Source: GWB1-37-8 sp964603935
GTDB lineage: Bacteria; Patescibacteriota; Microgenomatia; Levybacterales; UBA12049
Assembly (NCBI GenBank): GCA_964603935.1
Contig: CAZRWL010000008.1
Coordinates: 1 to 48,321, forward strand
DNA length: 48,321 nt
Direction of reading: 5' to 3'
Below are positions 1-7,810 of the stretch, piece by piece; the first letter of the stretch is position 1; each line of letters opens with the position of its first letter. Under the pieces are notes generated by a model that was not told the DNA's origin, made no database searches, and worked only from the letters and a program-made list of their open reading frames with translations. The position numbers and the translations under genes are program-made.

Positions 1-53
1 AGAGCAGGAGCCTTTTAAGCTCTTGGTCCTGGGTTCGAATCCCAGCCGGCTCA
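1..53 (+). tRNA. tRNA-Lys (anticodon TTT), 5' end outside the window
   Basis: Only the part from the D-arm onward is present. The anticodon stem GGAGC/GCTCT encloses the loop CTTTTAA, giving anticodon TTT (Lys). The T-arm is CTGGG-TTCGAAT-CCCAG, followed by the acceptor strand CCGGCTC and discriminator A. No CCA is encoded. It lies at the edge of an accessory block, the usual position for an integration target, but no attachment repeat can be shown because the tRNA is cut by the window edge. Confidence 0.93.
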
Positions 54-302
54 CAGACAGGGAGTTCCCAGAAGCTCTCAAAGACTGGTTCTGGAGGTCG
101 GGAATGGTTTGGAGCGTTGCAAAGCCCAAATTGAAAGTCGGGACAAGCTGCCGATCAGTTAAAAAGAAGTCCGAGCCGACAGTTTTTGCGAAGATTGCCA
201 AATCTTCTTTTGTATTTTTTGCGCGCGCGATTTTTCGGCTCTGTAGATCCCGTAAAGCCAGCAGAAAACGTTTTATTACCAACACTTTATCTAATTTAAA
301 AA

Positions 303-3300
303 CTATTGAAGATTCGATTTAGCGGATTCGAGTAGCATCATAATAAACTCAGGTGAATAATCCCGTAAGCCGTATATTTTATGTAGTAACTCATGACGTG
401 CTGTACCTGCAATTTCTCTTAAATCATCACTCACAAGCAGTAATTCATTAAATCCAATCCTGTCTCTTGTCGCTAAACCTAAATAGCCAGCATTCGCCGG
501 AGCAACAAAAACCCTTCCAGGATGCCGTTGCAATTCTTCAGGTGTCCAATAACTTAATTGTTCACCTACTAGGGTTTCAGCTTTTTCTAAAGCATTTGCA
601 TCAGACTCGCTTGGTGTTTTTGCTGTCACAATACTTTCGTATACACGTTGACCCGCTCCTGTACTTTTTAAAGTGCTATGAGTACGCGATAATACACTGT
701 TGCTTGCGGATACAACAGTCTCAAGAGATTTACGAATATCGTCTGCAACAGGAACCTCTTGTTCGGAAAGGTCCATAATATATTCCTCAACTGTTGGAAA
801 TAGTCTACTCCAACAAGCATATTCATCGTTGGATCGTGCATGAATAATATGATCTGATGGTACATGAACAACATTAGCAAGTGCAGCATAAGATTGTTCT
901 ATTTTCTTTATAATCGCGTATTTTTCACTTTCTTCAGTATATGATGCTGTTAATTCTCGGGTACGATACCTTATGCTGTCTTGAAGTGCTTGCTCAGAAT
1001 AAACCAGGTAAGTACCAAGTTGGGTGTTATATGCTTGACGCCAATATGGTTTCGCAGGAACAAAATCATGATAATTATCTGCATGTAAATTACCGAAATT
1101 AATATCCTGTTCTCTGATGTAGGTTCCTTCAGGATTACTAACAACTTCAGTAAGATACTTCTCTTTGAACTTTTGCATTAAAGCCATAGCGTAGTCTGGA
1201 TTAGGACAAGAATAAGCCGCGTTAGCAATATATTGATTCAATCTACTAAAATCAAGGCTATTTCTTTCTCTTGTTGTTACTACCTCCGGAACATCATAGC
1301 CTAAAGCTGTCCCGCCCTCAGTAGAGACTAGCAACCCATTCTCATATACTTCACCCGGTCTATCCACTAATATTTTCATATATCCCATATCAATAATCTT
1401 TTCTCCGTTTGCTGCTCTCATTGGAAGTACATATCTTGCCAGTCCGCCATTTCCGAACTTATCTTTAACTCGAGGGTCTATTACTTGAAGCCATTCTTGC
1501 CAAACCTTTGTATTTTGTGAGACGCCTTCAGGAAGTCGGATAACTGTTGAAGAAGCATATTCTTCAGCCCCATTAGTTTGTTTACTTGTTACATTAAAAA
1601 CAACCCGATCAACATTTGTGGGCTTTCCCCCAATTACAATTTCTTCCGGCCTGGTTCCAACTGTTCCTTGCCAACGATGACGAGCTTCATCGTAATTTGC
1701 TACAGAAGAAAACCTTAGTTCAAAACCATTGCGAACTGCGGCAGCAGCAATCATTTTTTGTCCCTCGCCATACTTACCGGCAAACAGAGGACTTTTTTTA
1801 CTGCTTTTACCAACTGTTCCCAAATCATTCGGCGTATAACCGTCTCCATGATCCGAAACGCCAAAACCAACAATTATGTCTGCAGTAGTTACTTCTTGCT
1901 CAGTAACCCACACTCTTTGCTGTCCTCGTTGAACCTCATAGCGAGCATCGATTTTACCTGTTGGGGAAGCATCAAGGTGATTTTGTACTATATCTTGGAA
2001 TACCCTTACTGGATTATCCCATTCATCTATACCATATTCTGAAGGGAATGGTGTTTCGACAACTCCCTCCAAAAATCTCATACCTTCTCCTGATTTTCGT
2101 TCCGGAGATGTTATTGTTAAATTTTTTAACTTTGACTGCATTTGCATTATGGAGTCATCTATATTAGAGCTAAATCTATTCACTTTCTGCACAAAACCAC
2201 AGCTTTCAATAACTATTGGATAAGAATGGAACTGATAAGGACCGAATGAATATCTAGCGAAATCAAGTAGTTGATCGCCATACATAACTAATGTGTGATC
2301 GTCATAATCCCTCTCCATTTTAATTACCGATCCCTTTGGCAGTTCGTATGGCATAAAAAGTTTATCGCCCAGCTTATAAATAGGTTTACCGTCTGCTGAA
2401 CCTGCTGGGGTTAACGTATCTAGTTGTTTTTTAATCAATGTAAGGTCGCTCTGATCATCTTCGGGATAATCAAAATACCCTACAACACCATTTTCCAGTA
2501 TTACTCTTTGTCCCATAATATCTTTTACCTTCTTTCTGTATGGTTCTGGTATACGAGAAAAGCTCTGAGATACTTTTTCCATCTGGTCTAGGCTCGTTTG
2601 AAAAGTGGTAACAGAACGAAACACATCCCAACCCGCAAGCGCTTCTTGAATATTGGCCTGTTCAGCAAAGAACCGCTTAATAGCTTCCAACGCATCTACT
2701 ACTTGGGGTTGATAATGAAATTCCGAAGGGAGAGCATCTACATCAGCAAGTCCTGCATGTAAAGTTTTATTTAAAAATGTTTGAGCAGTGTTCTGACTTG
2801 CGATATAAAGAGTGTTTAAATCTGGAAAGCCTTCACTTCTTTTATAAGTGGCTAGAAGTTCTACTTGCATGCGCCTTTTCCAATAATCACGTCCTCCCTC
2901 TTTATGCATAGCCCTTGCGAGCAAAGCAGGTCTAGCTACAAGGTGGAATTTTTTTGTACTTTCGTTAAACTCTAAATTAAATGGTGATTCTTTAGTCTGG
3001 TCTATCGCTTCTTGGAATCGAGGAATTGATTCAATATTGAAATCACCTATATTAAAGCCAGCTTTATCTGACATTAAGCTTAGTTCTGTAAATGCTGAAC
3101 TGAATACTTCTTGTGAAAGACGAACGCTCTCGTCATTTGGGTCCATCTCATTTCTTGTAGCTTGAAGTTCTGCTTGAGCCGTAGCAATCGAATAAAATTG
3201 GTAGTTGCCTTCATGTGTCTTATTTAAATTACTAATAGCTTTATTACCGATATCTGCTCTTAAAGAAATAATGTTGTAACCTCTAGCCTGAAGAATAGCT

Positions 3301-5003
3301 ATAAAGTCCTTGCTTCTACGGGTATCATTTGCGTTTACGATTACATTTTTAGTCCCGGGCTTGGCATCAATCAACGAAGGGAAAACCCTTAAAGCGAGCA
3401 TTGTAGTTCTACCTTCTTGTGTATCTGTTTTAATTTCTGTGGAATCATAACCACCTGATAAAATTCGATCTAAAACTTTCGCTTCTGGTGCGCTATGTTC
3501 TGAGTAATCTGTTTTTGCTAATCTCCTAATTAATTCTGAAACAAGAACAGGAGAATCAGCGCGAGTCCACAAATTATAAATTTGATTCTCTATGCTCCTG
3601 TTTAAATCGCTTCTATCTCTACCCTGTAAAATCTCCGAGCCTAAGAAATCATATGAAAATAGTGGCTTAACCTCTTGTCTACTTGTTGAATCAGCCCCCA
3701 CTCTTAAGCCTTGTACGTATTGGTTGGCAGGATTTACTTCTAAACTTACTCCAACGGGTTTACCATTATGACCAAATTCAGCCATCGGGTAATAATACTT
3801 AGCTCTTGAATACTCAAGACAATTTCGGGCAAGTCCTCCACCCCGAGCTCTTGGATCAACATTAGCTCTAAAATCTTTTTGAAATGCTGGATCAGCCTTA
3901 TCAATTGTTATTAAAGTGAAAGAGCCTACGTTTGAATCTTGGCCAGGAGGCAAATCTATCTGAATACCTTTTTGCTGTACCGTATTGTCTGTTCCTAAAT
4001 AGGCCTTATGTTGCCAAACACGTTCATGGACAGGCCGTCCCCCGTTAATTTCATACCTAGAGCGCATCTTAATCTGTGCGTTATGGCGCGTAAGATGAGT
4101 TTCGCTCATTTTTGCACCCTCTCCAAACTTACCTCTTAAATGCCGCTGGTCTCTTTTTGTAGATTTATAAAATGCACTTAATTTTGCATCAAAACCGCCC
4201 CCCTGATCTTCTATTTTCATACCTACAATCTGGTAACGAAATTCCCCTCTACTTTCAGGAGTAATACCTGTCGCCTCTGAAAATTGAGATTGTTGTAATT
4301 CATCGTAGGATATCCATTGACCTTTATTTTGACTTTCAGGGTCACTCAAATCGACAACTTTATAACTAACTTTAGGTGGTATTTCTACAATTGGTGTAAC
4401 TGTCTGTTTCAAAGCATCTAAACGGAGTTTTCCTTGTTCGTCAAGGAACTCACGTCTCACCGGGACAGAATAAACATACCTATTAATCAGATCAACCATT
4501 TCTTTTTCAGAATCAGGGGAAAAACTTCCTAATCCTTTTCTGAAAAGAAGAAGGTTATAACTAAATTCATCAAAACCATCCCCTGTTCTAGATGCTCTTT
4601 CGGCCAATTTATCGACATCCACAACTGACGACACCAATCTATCAAAAAATACTTGCGTATTAGCATCTAAATGATTCTGTAGAATATCTCGAACAGTTTG
4701 GCCTGTTGTCCACGTTTTTTCGCCGTACTCAACATGAGTTTTTGTATCCGCATGTAATCTTTGAACTGCTGACCCTTCTGGAAGAATTCCGCCAAAGGTT
4801 CTTGTTTTTTCTGGTGGAGGTGTTGGCGGACTCACGACAAGCGGAACCCCGCTATCAATAGTAGGAGTAGGAGGTAGGGATGCTATGGGTTCGGTAGGTG
4901 AAGAAGGTTTAGAAAAACCTCGTTTTTCTAACCATTTTCTGAAACCACCTAATCTAGATTTTGGTTGTGGCGGAGGGGGTAATCCCTCATTTCCTGATTC
5001 CAT
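303..5003 (-). CDS. Giant protein with two GHKL-ATPase modules and a C-terminal HExxH metalloprotease motif
   Basis: The 1,566-residue product begins with a Pro-rich, low-complexity stretch (about 1-70) without a signal peptide. GHKL (HSP90/MutL/histidine-kinase fold) motifs occur twice. In copy one they are an N-box-like ILQNHLDA (107-114), G1 EDQGGGFD (265-272) and G2 GKFGEGAKM (291-299). In copy two they are IVQNHLDA (1005-1012), SDHGDGYT (1050-1057) and GKYGEGQKM (1076-1084). Copy one has about 150 residues between N-box and G1, copy two about 40. The last 40 residues contain ARHELLHKIYG, with HELLH at 1537-1541, a zincin signature. The middle (480-960) is unrecognised. A TATACT -10 box lies 16 bases upstream of the ATG. 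The two ATP-binding sites and the zinc site are read from motifs; a role in ATP-gated proteolysis or defence is inference only. Confidence 0.72.
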   Translation of the reverse strand: MESGNEGLPPPPQPKSRLGGFRKWLEKRGFSKPSSPTEPIASLPPTPTIDSGVPLVVSPPTPPPEKTRTFGGILPEGSAVQRLHADTKTHVEYGEKTWTTGQTVRDILQNHLDANTQVFFDRLVSSVVDVDKLAERASRTGDGFDEFSYNLLLFRKGLGSFSPDSEKEMVDLINRYVYSVPVRREFLDEQGKLRLDALKQTVTPIVEIPPKVSYKVVDLSDPESQNKGQWISYDELQQSQFSEATGITPESRGEFRYQIVGMKIEDQGGGFDAKLSAFYKSTKRDQRHLRGKFGEGAKMSETHLTRHNAQIKMRSRYEINGGRPVHERVWQHKAYLGTDNTVQQKGIQIDLPPGQDSNVGSFTLITIDKADPAFQKDFRANVDPRARGGGLARNCLEYSRAKYYYPMAEFGHNGKPVGVSLEVNPANQYVQGLRVGADSTSRQEVKPLFSYDFLGSEILQGRDRSDLNRSIENQIYNLWTRADSPVLVSELIRRLAKTDYSEHSAPEAKVLDRILSGGYDSTEIKTDTQEGRTTMLALRVFPSLIDAKPGTKNVIVNANDTRRSKDFIAILQARGYNIISLRADIGNKAISNLNKTHEGNYQFYSIATAQAELQATRNEMDPNDESVRLSQEVFSSAFTELSLMSDKAGFNIGDFNIESIPRFQEAIDQTKESPFNLEFNESTKKFHLVARPALLARAMHKEGGRDYWKRRMQVELLATYKRSEGFPDLNTLYIASQNTAQTFLNKTLHAGLADVDALPSEFHYQPQVVDALEAIKRFFAEQANIQEALAGWDVFRSVTTFQTSLDQMEKVSQSFSRIPEPYRKKVKDIMGQRVILENGVVGYFDYPEDDQSDLTLIKKQLDTLTPAGSADGKPIYKLGDKLFMPYELPKGSVIKMERDYDDHTLVMYGDQLLDFARYSFGPYQFHSYPIVIESCGFVQKVNRFSSNIDDSIMQMQSKLKNLTITSPERKSGEGMRFLEGVVETPFPSEYGIDEWDNPVRVFQDIVQNHLDASPTGKIDARYEVQRGQQRVWVTEQEVTTADIIVGFGVSDHGDGYTPNDLGTVGKSSKKSPLFAGKYGEGQKMIAAAAVRNGFELRFSSVANYDEARHRWQGTVGTRPEEIVIGGKPTNVDRVVFNVTSKQTNGAEEYASSTVIRLPEGVSQNTKVWQEWLQVIDPRVKDKFGNGGLARYVLPMRAANGEKIIDMGYMKILVDRPGEVYENGLLVSTEGGTALGYDVPEVVTTRERNSLDFSRLNQYIANAAYSCPNPDYAMALMQKFKEKYLTEVVSNPEGTYIREQDINFGNLHADNYHDFVPAKPYWRQAYNTQLGTYLVYSEQALQDSIRYRTRELTASYTEESEKYAIIKKIEQSYAALANVVHVPSDHIIHARSNDEYACWSRLFPTVEEYIMDLSEQEVPVADDIRKSLETVVSASNSVLSRTHSTLKSTGAGQRVYESIVTAKTPSESDANALEKAETLVGEQLSYWTPEELQRHPGRVFVAPANAGYLGLATRDRIGFNELLLVSDDLREIAGTARHELLHKIYGLRDYSPEFIMMLLESAKSNLQ

Positions 5004-5339
5004 ATTCTCTTTTATGTCCAGTATAGCAAAAGTTTAGAGTCAATAACACAGGTTGACAGAAAGTTTATCGAAATTAACTACCGATTACAGATACAATCAG
5101 AAAGTATCTATTTTATGCAATTTCAAGATGTTAAACCAACAGCTTTTTCAGACCCCCCTAGTCATTGGCGCGACGAAAGAACATTTTCGCTGAAGCAAAT
5201 ACGTTCAGCGTGGCTATTGTCAAGCTCAGCTTGACGCAAAAATTTTTCCAAATTTCAACTGCTATAATTGTCTTGGAATGGAATTTAGCGACTGGGGACT
5301 AATAATGTTTCGGTTTAAAGTAACTGCTCACGGCTTCGT
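5004..5339. other. Intergenic region with a palindromic repeat and no convincing gene
   Basis: This 336-base gap holds the promoter of the giant gene at its left end (TATACT, minus strand, 5020-5025) and a repeat unit at 5206-5254. A good TATAAT box preceded by TGC occurs at 5263-5268 on the plus strand, nine bases before an ATG (5278) that opens a 28-codon frame. That frame runs into the 3' end of the next gene and has no recognisable product. Confidence 0.5.
5206..5254. repeat. Intergenic palindromic repeat, copy 1
   Basis: A stretch of about 49 bases is nearly identical to 7673-7724. Its core is the perfect palindrome GTCAAGCT-C-AGCTTGAC (5219-5235), followed by GCAAAAATTTTTCC. The hairpin followed by an A/T run resembles a terminator, but the duplication with its flanks suggests a dispersed repeat. 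Confidence 0.8.
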
Positions 5340-5933
5340 TCATAATGATTTATTAGTCCAATAAGATTGTTTGTCTGAATTAATAATTTTTAATCGTATT
5401 TTAAAATCAATTTCTTTACTCTTAAGCTTTATTGTCCACTCTTCAAAATTTAATATTTTTTGTTTAAAGGTCCCTGAATCCATAAGCTTATACCCTTCAA
5501 ATTCAAATTTTTCTTTATAGATGATTGCTTTCTTTTTTACATTCTTCGGAAGACCTTGGGAAAAATAGACAAAAGTTGTTTTCAAATTATTATCCAAAAG
5601 CGGTTTTAGAAAAGTTGCCTTAATAATTGCAGCTTTACCCTTTTTAAAAAGATAAAATTTACAATTGGTAAGATAAGTTTTCTTGTCAAATTCTTCTGCT
5701 TCTTTTATCATTTCTAGGCTTTTTACCGTGAGGGCAAGAGTTGATGTTTCAAGTCTCCTTTGCGCATATTCTTGTTCTGAAAAAGGTTTTATTGAAAAAT
5801 CTGAATATTGCAAAATTGCCTTTTGCGTTCTTAAAAATGTTTTTCTTAATTCTTCTCTTCTCTTTTTGTTAAAGAAAATATCTTTCCTCATTTTCTCGCC
5901 GGATTTGAGCCCATCTGCTTTAGAAAATTTCAT
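5340..5933 (-). CDS. Hypothetical protein coupled to the Cas4-like nuclease gene
   Basis: The product has 197 residues, is Lys-rich and apparently soluble, with no signal peptide or membrane segment. I do not recognise the family. Its start overlaps the stop of the upstream nuclease gene by four bases (ATGA), so the two are almost certainly co-transcribed and translationally coupled from the leaderless promoter of the upstream gene. The N-terminal 60 residues are predicted helical and rich in Lys, Arg and Glu; the middle contains alternating hydrophobic strands (about 90-130). The coupling suggests a partner of the nuclease, but no function can be assigned. Confidence 0.7.
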   Translation of the reverse strand: MKFSKADGLKSGEKMRKDIFFNKKRREELRKTFLRTQKAILQYSDFSIKPFSEQEYAQRRLETSTLALTVKSLEMIKEAEEFDKKTYLTNCKFYLFKKGKAAIIKATFLKPLLDNNLKTTFVYFSQGLPKNVKKKAIIYKEKFEFEGYKLMDSGTFKQKILNFEEWTIKLKSKEIDFKIRLKIINSDKQSYWTNKSL

Positions 5934-6580
5934 TGAGGTTTATAGCGTTTTCTATAAATACATAAATTACAAGTTTCCGTTTCCGGAGGCAATGGGCCAT
6001 CTAAAACTCCTGAAATCTCAGAAATAAGGCTTAGGAAATTATCCATATTTTCAACAATTGGATGCCATGTGGGCGTTGTCGTAAAAATTATTTTTCCGTT
6101 CACTAATTTCATTTCATCTGGATTGATGCTTACAGCTCCCATTTTTGAAATCTTAATCGGTGTTCCCTCCAGTGGATTTTCTAATGCAAATTTATAAGCA
6201 TGAAGTTGGCTTGAGTATTTTTTCAGGATTTTTTCTTCATCGGGAGTAGTAATTTTAAAATCAATAATTGCGTATGTGCCATCGTCTAATTTTGTCAAAA
6301 TATCAAATCGACCACTTAAATAAGTATTCGTTCCGGGAATTTGTTTGGATTTCATAAATCCCTCTTGGACAGTAATGATTCCGCTCGGAAGATCAGGGTG
6401 AATATATCGAAGATTCATTCCCATTATCGAAGTCTGAAGCAATTTATTTATCCGCCCAAACATTGCGGGAAACGGACTGGAATAAGAAATACCATTTTTT
6501 ATTTTCTGATAATAACAATGCTTGCACTCGCTCCACAAGTAGGCGAAGTCGGAAGGTGAAAGCTTATACAGCTTAGTCAT
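5930..6580 (-). CDS. PD-(D/E)XK nuclease, Cas4/RecB-like, with four Cys
   Basis: The product has 216 residues. The PD-(D/E)XK core is readable: GRFD (D93), IIDFK (D107, K109) and the QLHAY motif (Q125, Y129) typical of RecB/Cas4 nucleases. Cysteines flank the core as in Fe-S cluster members, with C19/C22 (ECKHC) near the N-terminus and C204/C207 (CNLC) near the C-terminus. No cas1, cas2 or CRISPR repeats are present, so this is a stand-alone Cas4-like exonuclease, perhaps in DNA repair or defence. The promoter is TGC-TATAAT (6587-6592, minus) with exactly six bases to the ATG, predicting a leaderless mRNA. It overlaps the next gene by four bases. Confidence 0.82.
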   Translation of the reverse strand: MTKLYKLSPSDFAYLWSECKHCYYQKIKNGISYSSPFPAMFGRINKLLQTSIMGMNLRYIHPDLPSGIITVQEGFMKSKQIPGTNTYLSGRFDILTKLDDGTYAIIDFKITTPDEEKILKKYSSQLHAYKFALENPLEGTPIKISKMGAVSINPDEMKLVNGKIIFTTTPTWHPIVENMDNFLSLISEISGVLDGPLPPETETCNLCIYRKRYKPQ

Positions 6581-6606
6581 GATTAAATTATAGCATTAAC
6601 CCATGC

Positions 6607-7074
6607 TTAATTTAGGATTAGGAGAGAGAAATTGAGAATGGAAGCAATAGTAACCCAAACGATGTAGGGATATAAAAGGTAGGCCGCGTTTTTGTCTATC
6701 AACAATGACCGTCTAATAGTGAGAAAAATGAGAATCCAAAGAATTATAATTTCGACAAATGCCAAAAAGATATTGTGCATTCCAAAAAAAATAATTGACC
6801 AAAGAAAATTAAGCGCAAGCTGAATGAAAAATAATCTCATAACTTTTTCTTTTCCCTTTTTCTTCGAAGTCCACAGGAGATATAAGGAAATTCCCATCAG
6901 AATATAAAGAGTTGTCCAGACAGGTCCAAAAACCCAATTCGGCGGAGCAAAGACAGGTTTATTTAAAACTGCGTACCAGGCAGGAATCGAAGAGACGGTA
7001 AAATATGACCCCAGAACGCCAACGGCAAGAGGAAGAACAATTGAAGCAGCTAGTTTAAGCAGATTTACTCTCAC
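6607..7074 (-). CDS. tspO: TspO/MBR-family membrane protein
   Basis: The 155-residue product has five membrane segments and the full set of TspO signatures: PAWYAVLNKP, FAPPNWVFGPVWTTLY and MGISLYLLW near the N-terminus, then LALNFLWSIIFFG, and a final helix ending in WVTIASILNFSLLILN. The family binds porphyrins and related ligands and is linked to stress signalling in the cytoplasmic membrane. The likely start is GTG at 7074, because no suitable ATG exists before the first helix. The start codon lies at the edge of a perfect 14-bp palindrome. An ArsR-like regulator gene lies directly upstream in the same direction. Confidence 0.9.
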   Translation of the reverse strand: MRVNLLKLAASIVLPLAVGVLGSYFTVSSIPAWYAVLNKPVFAPPNWVFGPVWTTLYILMGISLYLLWTSKKKGKEKVMRLFFIQLALNFLWSIIFFGMHNIFLAFVEIIILWILIFLTIRRSLLIDKNAAYLLYPYIVWVTIASILNFSLLILN

Positions 7075-7087
7075 AATACTAGTATTG
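7074..7087. promoter_or_regulatory. Candidate operator of tspO
   Basis: The perfect palindrome CAATACTAGTATTG abuts the GTG start of tspO and sits in the 50-base gap after the ArsR-like gene. Its size and symmetry fit a dimeric winged-helix repressor. Binding by the adjacent regulator is inferred from position. Confidence 0.5.
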
Positions 7088-7124
7088 CAGAGAACTTATC
7101 GTAATGCAAGTTCCCAAGAGGGTG

Positions 7125-7403
7125 TTATTGAATGTTTTGAAATTTTTTTAAAAAATCTACAAATACCTTTCCATACGGAGATAATGTGTGCTCAACAAAT
7201 TTTCCCCTATACTCCTTATTTATAAGTCCTGCCGTAACAAGTCTTCTTGTGTGTTCGCCTATTGTCTTTTCGTTTGCTTTAAGCTTTTCGACAATTGACT
7301 CAAGTGTTATCTTTTTGTTTCCGGCAATTAACAGTAGAATAGCGATTCGATGGTGGTTTGCCATGCCTTTAAGATGTCTCTCCATCTGCTTTACAGATTT
7401 CAT
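7125..7403 (-). CDS. ArsR-like winged-helix transcriptional regulator
   Basis: The 92-residue product has the layout of a small winged-helix DNA-binding protein. An N-terminal helix precedes NHHRIAILLLI, a typical ArsR-like opening helix. The recognition region is LKANEKTIGEHTRRLVTAGLI (about 42-62), and the wing is YRGKFVEHTLSPYG. No metal-binding cysteine pair is seen, so the signal is not the classical ArsR metal site. It is transcribed just ahead of tspO and probably regulates it. The promoter is nearly ideal: TTGTTG, 17 bases, TATAAT, six bases, ATG, giving a leaderless transcript. Confidence 0.85.
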   Translation of the reverse strand: MKSVKQMERHLKGMANHHRIAILLLIAGNKKITLESIVEKLKANEKTIGEHTRRLVTAGLINKEYRGKFVEHTLSPYGKVFVDFLKKFQNIQ

Positions 7404-7409
7404 TTCGTA

Positions 7410-7438
7410 ATTATAATATCACAAAAACATACCAACAA
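7410..7438 (-). promoter_or_regulatory. Promoter of the ArsR-like gene (leaderless)
   Basis: On the minus strand TTGTTG (7438-7433) and TATAAT (7415-7410) are separated by 17 bases. The -10 box ends six bases before the ATG, so transcription should start at the start codon. Confidence 0.75.
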
Positions 7439-7529
7439 TCTCAAGTATTTAAGGGTGAGTTTTGTTGAAAATATTATATTACGGATTAAGCTAATTACTT
7501 GGTGAATCTATATTTATTTAATACTTGCG

Positions 7530-7724
7530 TGGGGCGAGCGGAGCGAGCCCCAGAAAAACCCAGAGAAGATTCCTTACTCCGAAAAAATCGTTCCAAGAAG
7601 TCAAATTAACATGCTGATATTCTCCCGCCTCCGCTTTGCTTCCGGCGGGCAGGCGAGAAAAAACGCCACGCTCAGCGTGGCAATTGTCAAGCTCAGCTTG
7701 ACGCAAAAAATTTTTCCAAAATTT
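7530..7724. repeat. Cluster of intergenic inverted repeats
   Basis: The 407-base gap between 7404 and 7810 has no convincing gene but holds four palindromes: TGGGGC/GCCCCA arms (7530-7552), CCCGCC/GGCGGG arms (7624-7649), the perfect CCACGCT-C-AGCGTGG (7666-7680) and GTCAAGCT-C-AGCTTGAC (7686-7702). The last two belong to the unit 7673-7724, which matches 5206-5254. Such hairpins could end transcription of the OLD-family gene to the right, or be a repeat family. Confidence 0.75.
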
Positions 7725-7810
7725 GAGTACGGTTTTAGTATATCAGTTACGAGGAATATTTCAACTAAGTATTTCTACATCAAAAGCGACTTAAGATAAA
7801 TATTGGGAAT

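Noticed and set aside
54..302. A 99-codon plus-strand frame running through the tRNA-Lys end and into the giant gene
   Set aside because: It overlaps the tRNA and the 3' end of the giant gene, has no recognisable product and no promoter or ribosome-binding site; nothing else is visible in this stretch.
5115..5234. 39-codon frame starting MQFQDVKPTAF
   Set aside because: Its stop lies in the palindromic repeat and no family or start signal supports it.
5278..5364. 28-codon frame behind a good TATAAT box
   Set aside because: It overlaps the 3' end of the convergent gene at 5340 and is too short to separate from chance; the promoter box is recorded with the intergenic entry.
7518..7706. Minus-strand frame of 62 codons
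   Set aside because: It lies entirely within the cluster of inverted repeats, so the frame is a by-product of repeat sequence.
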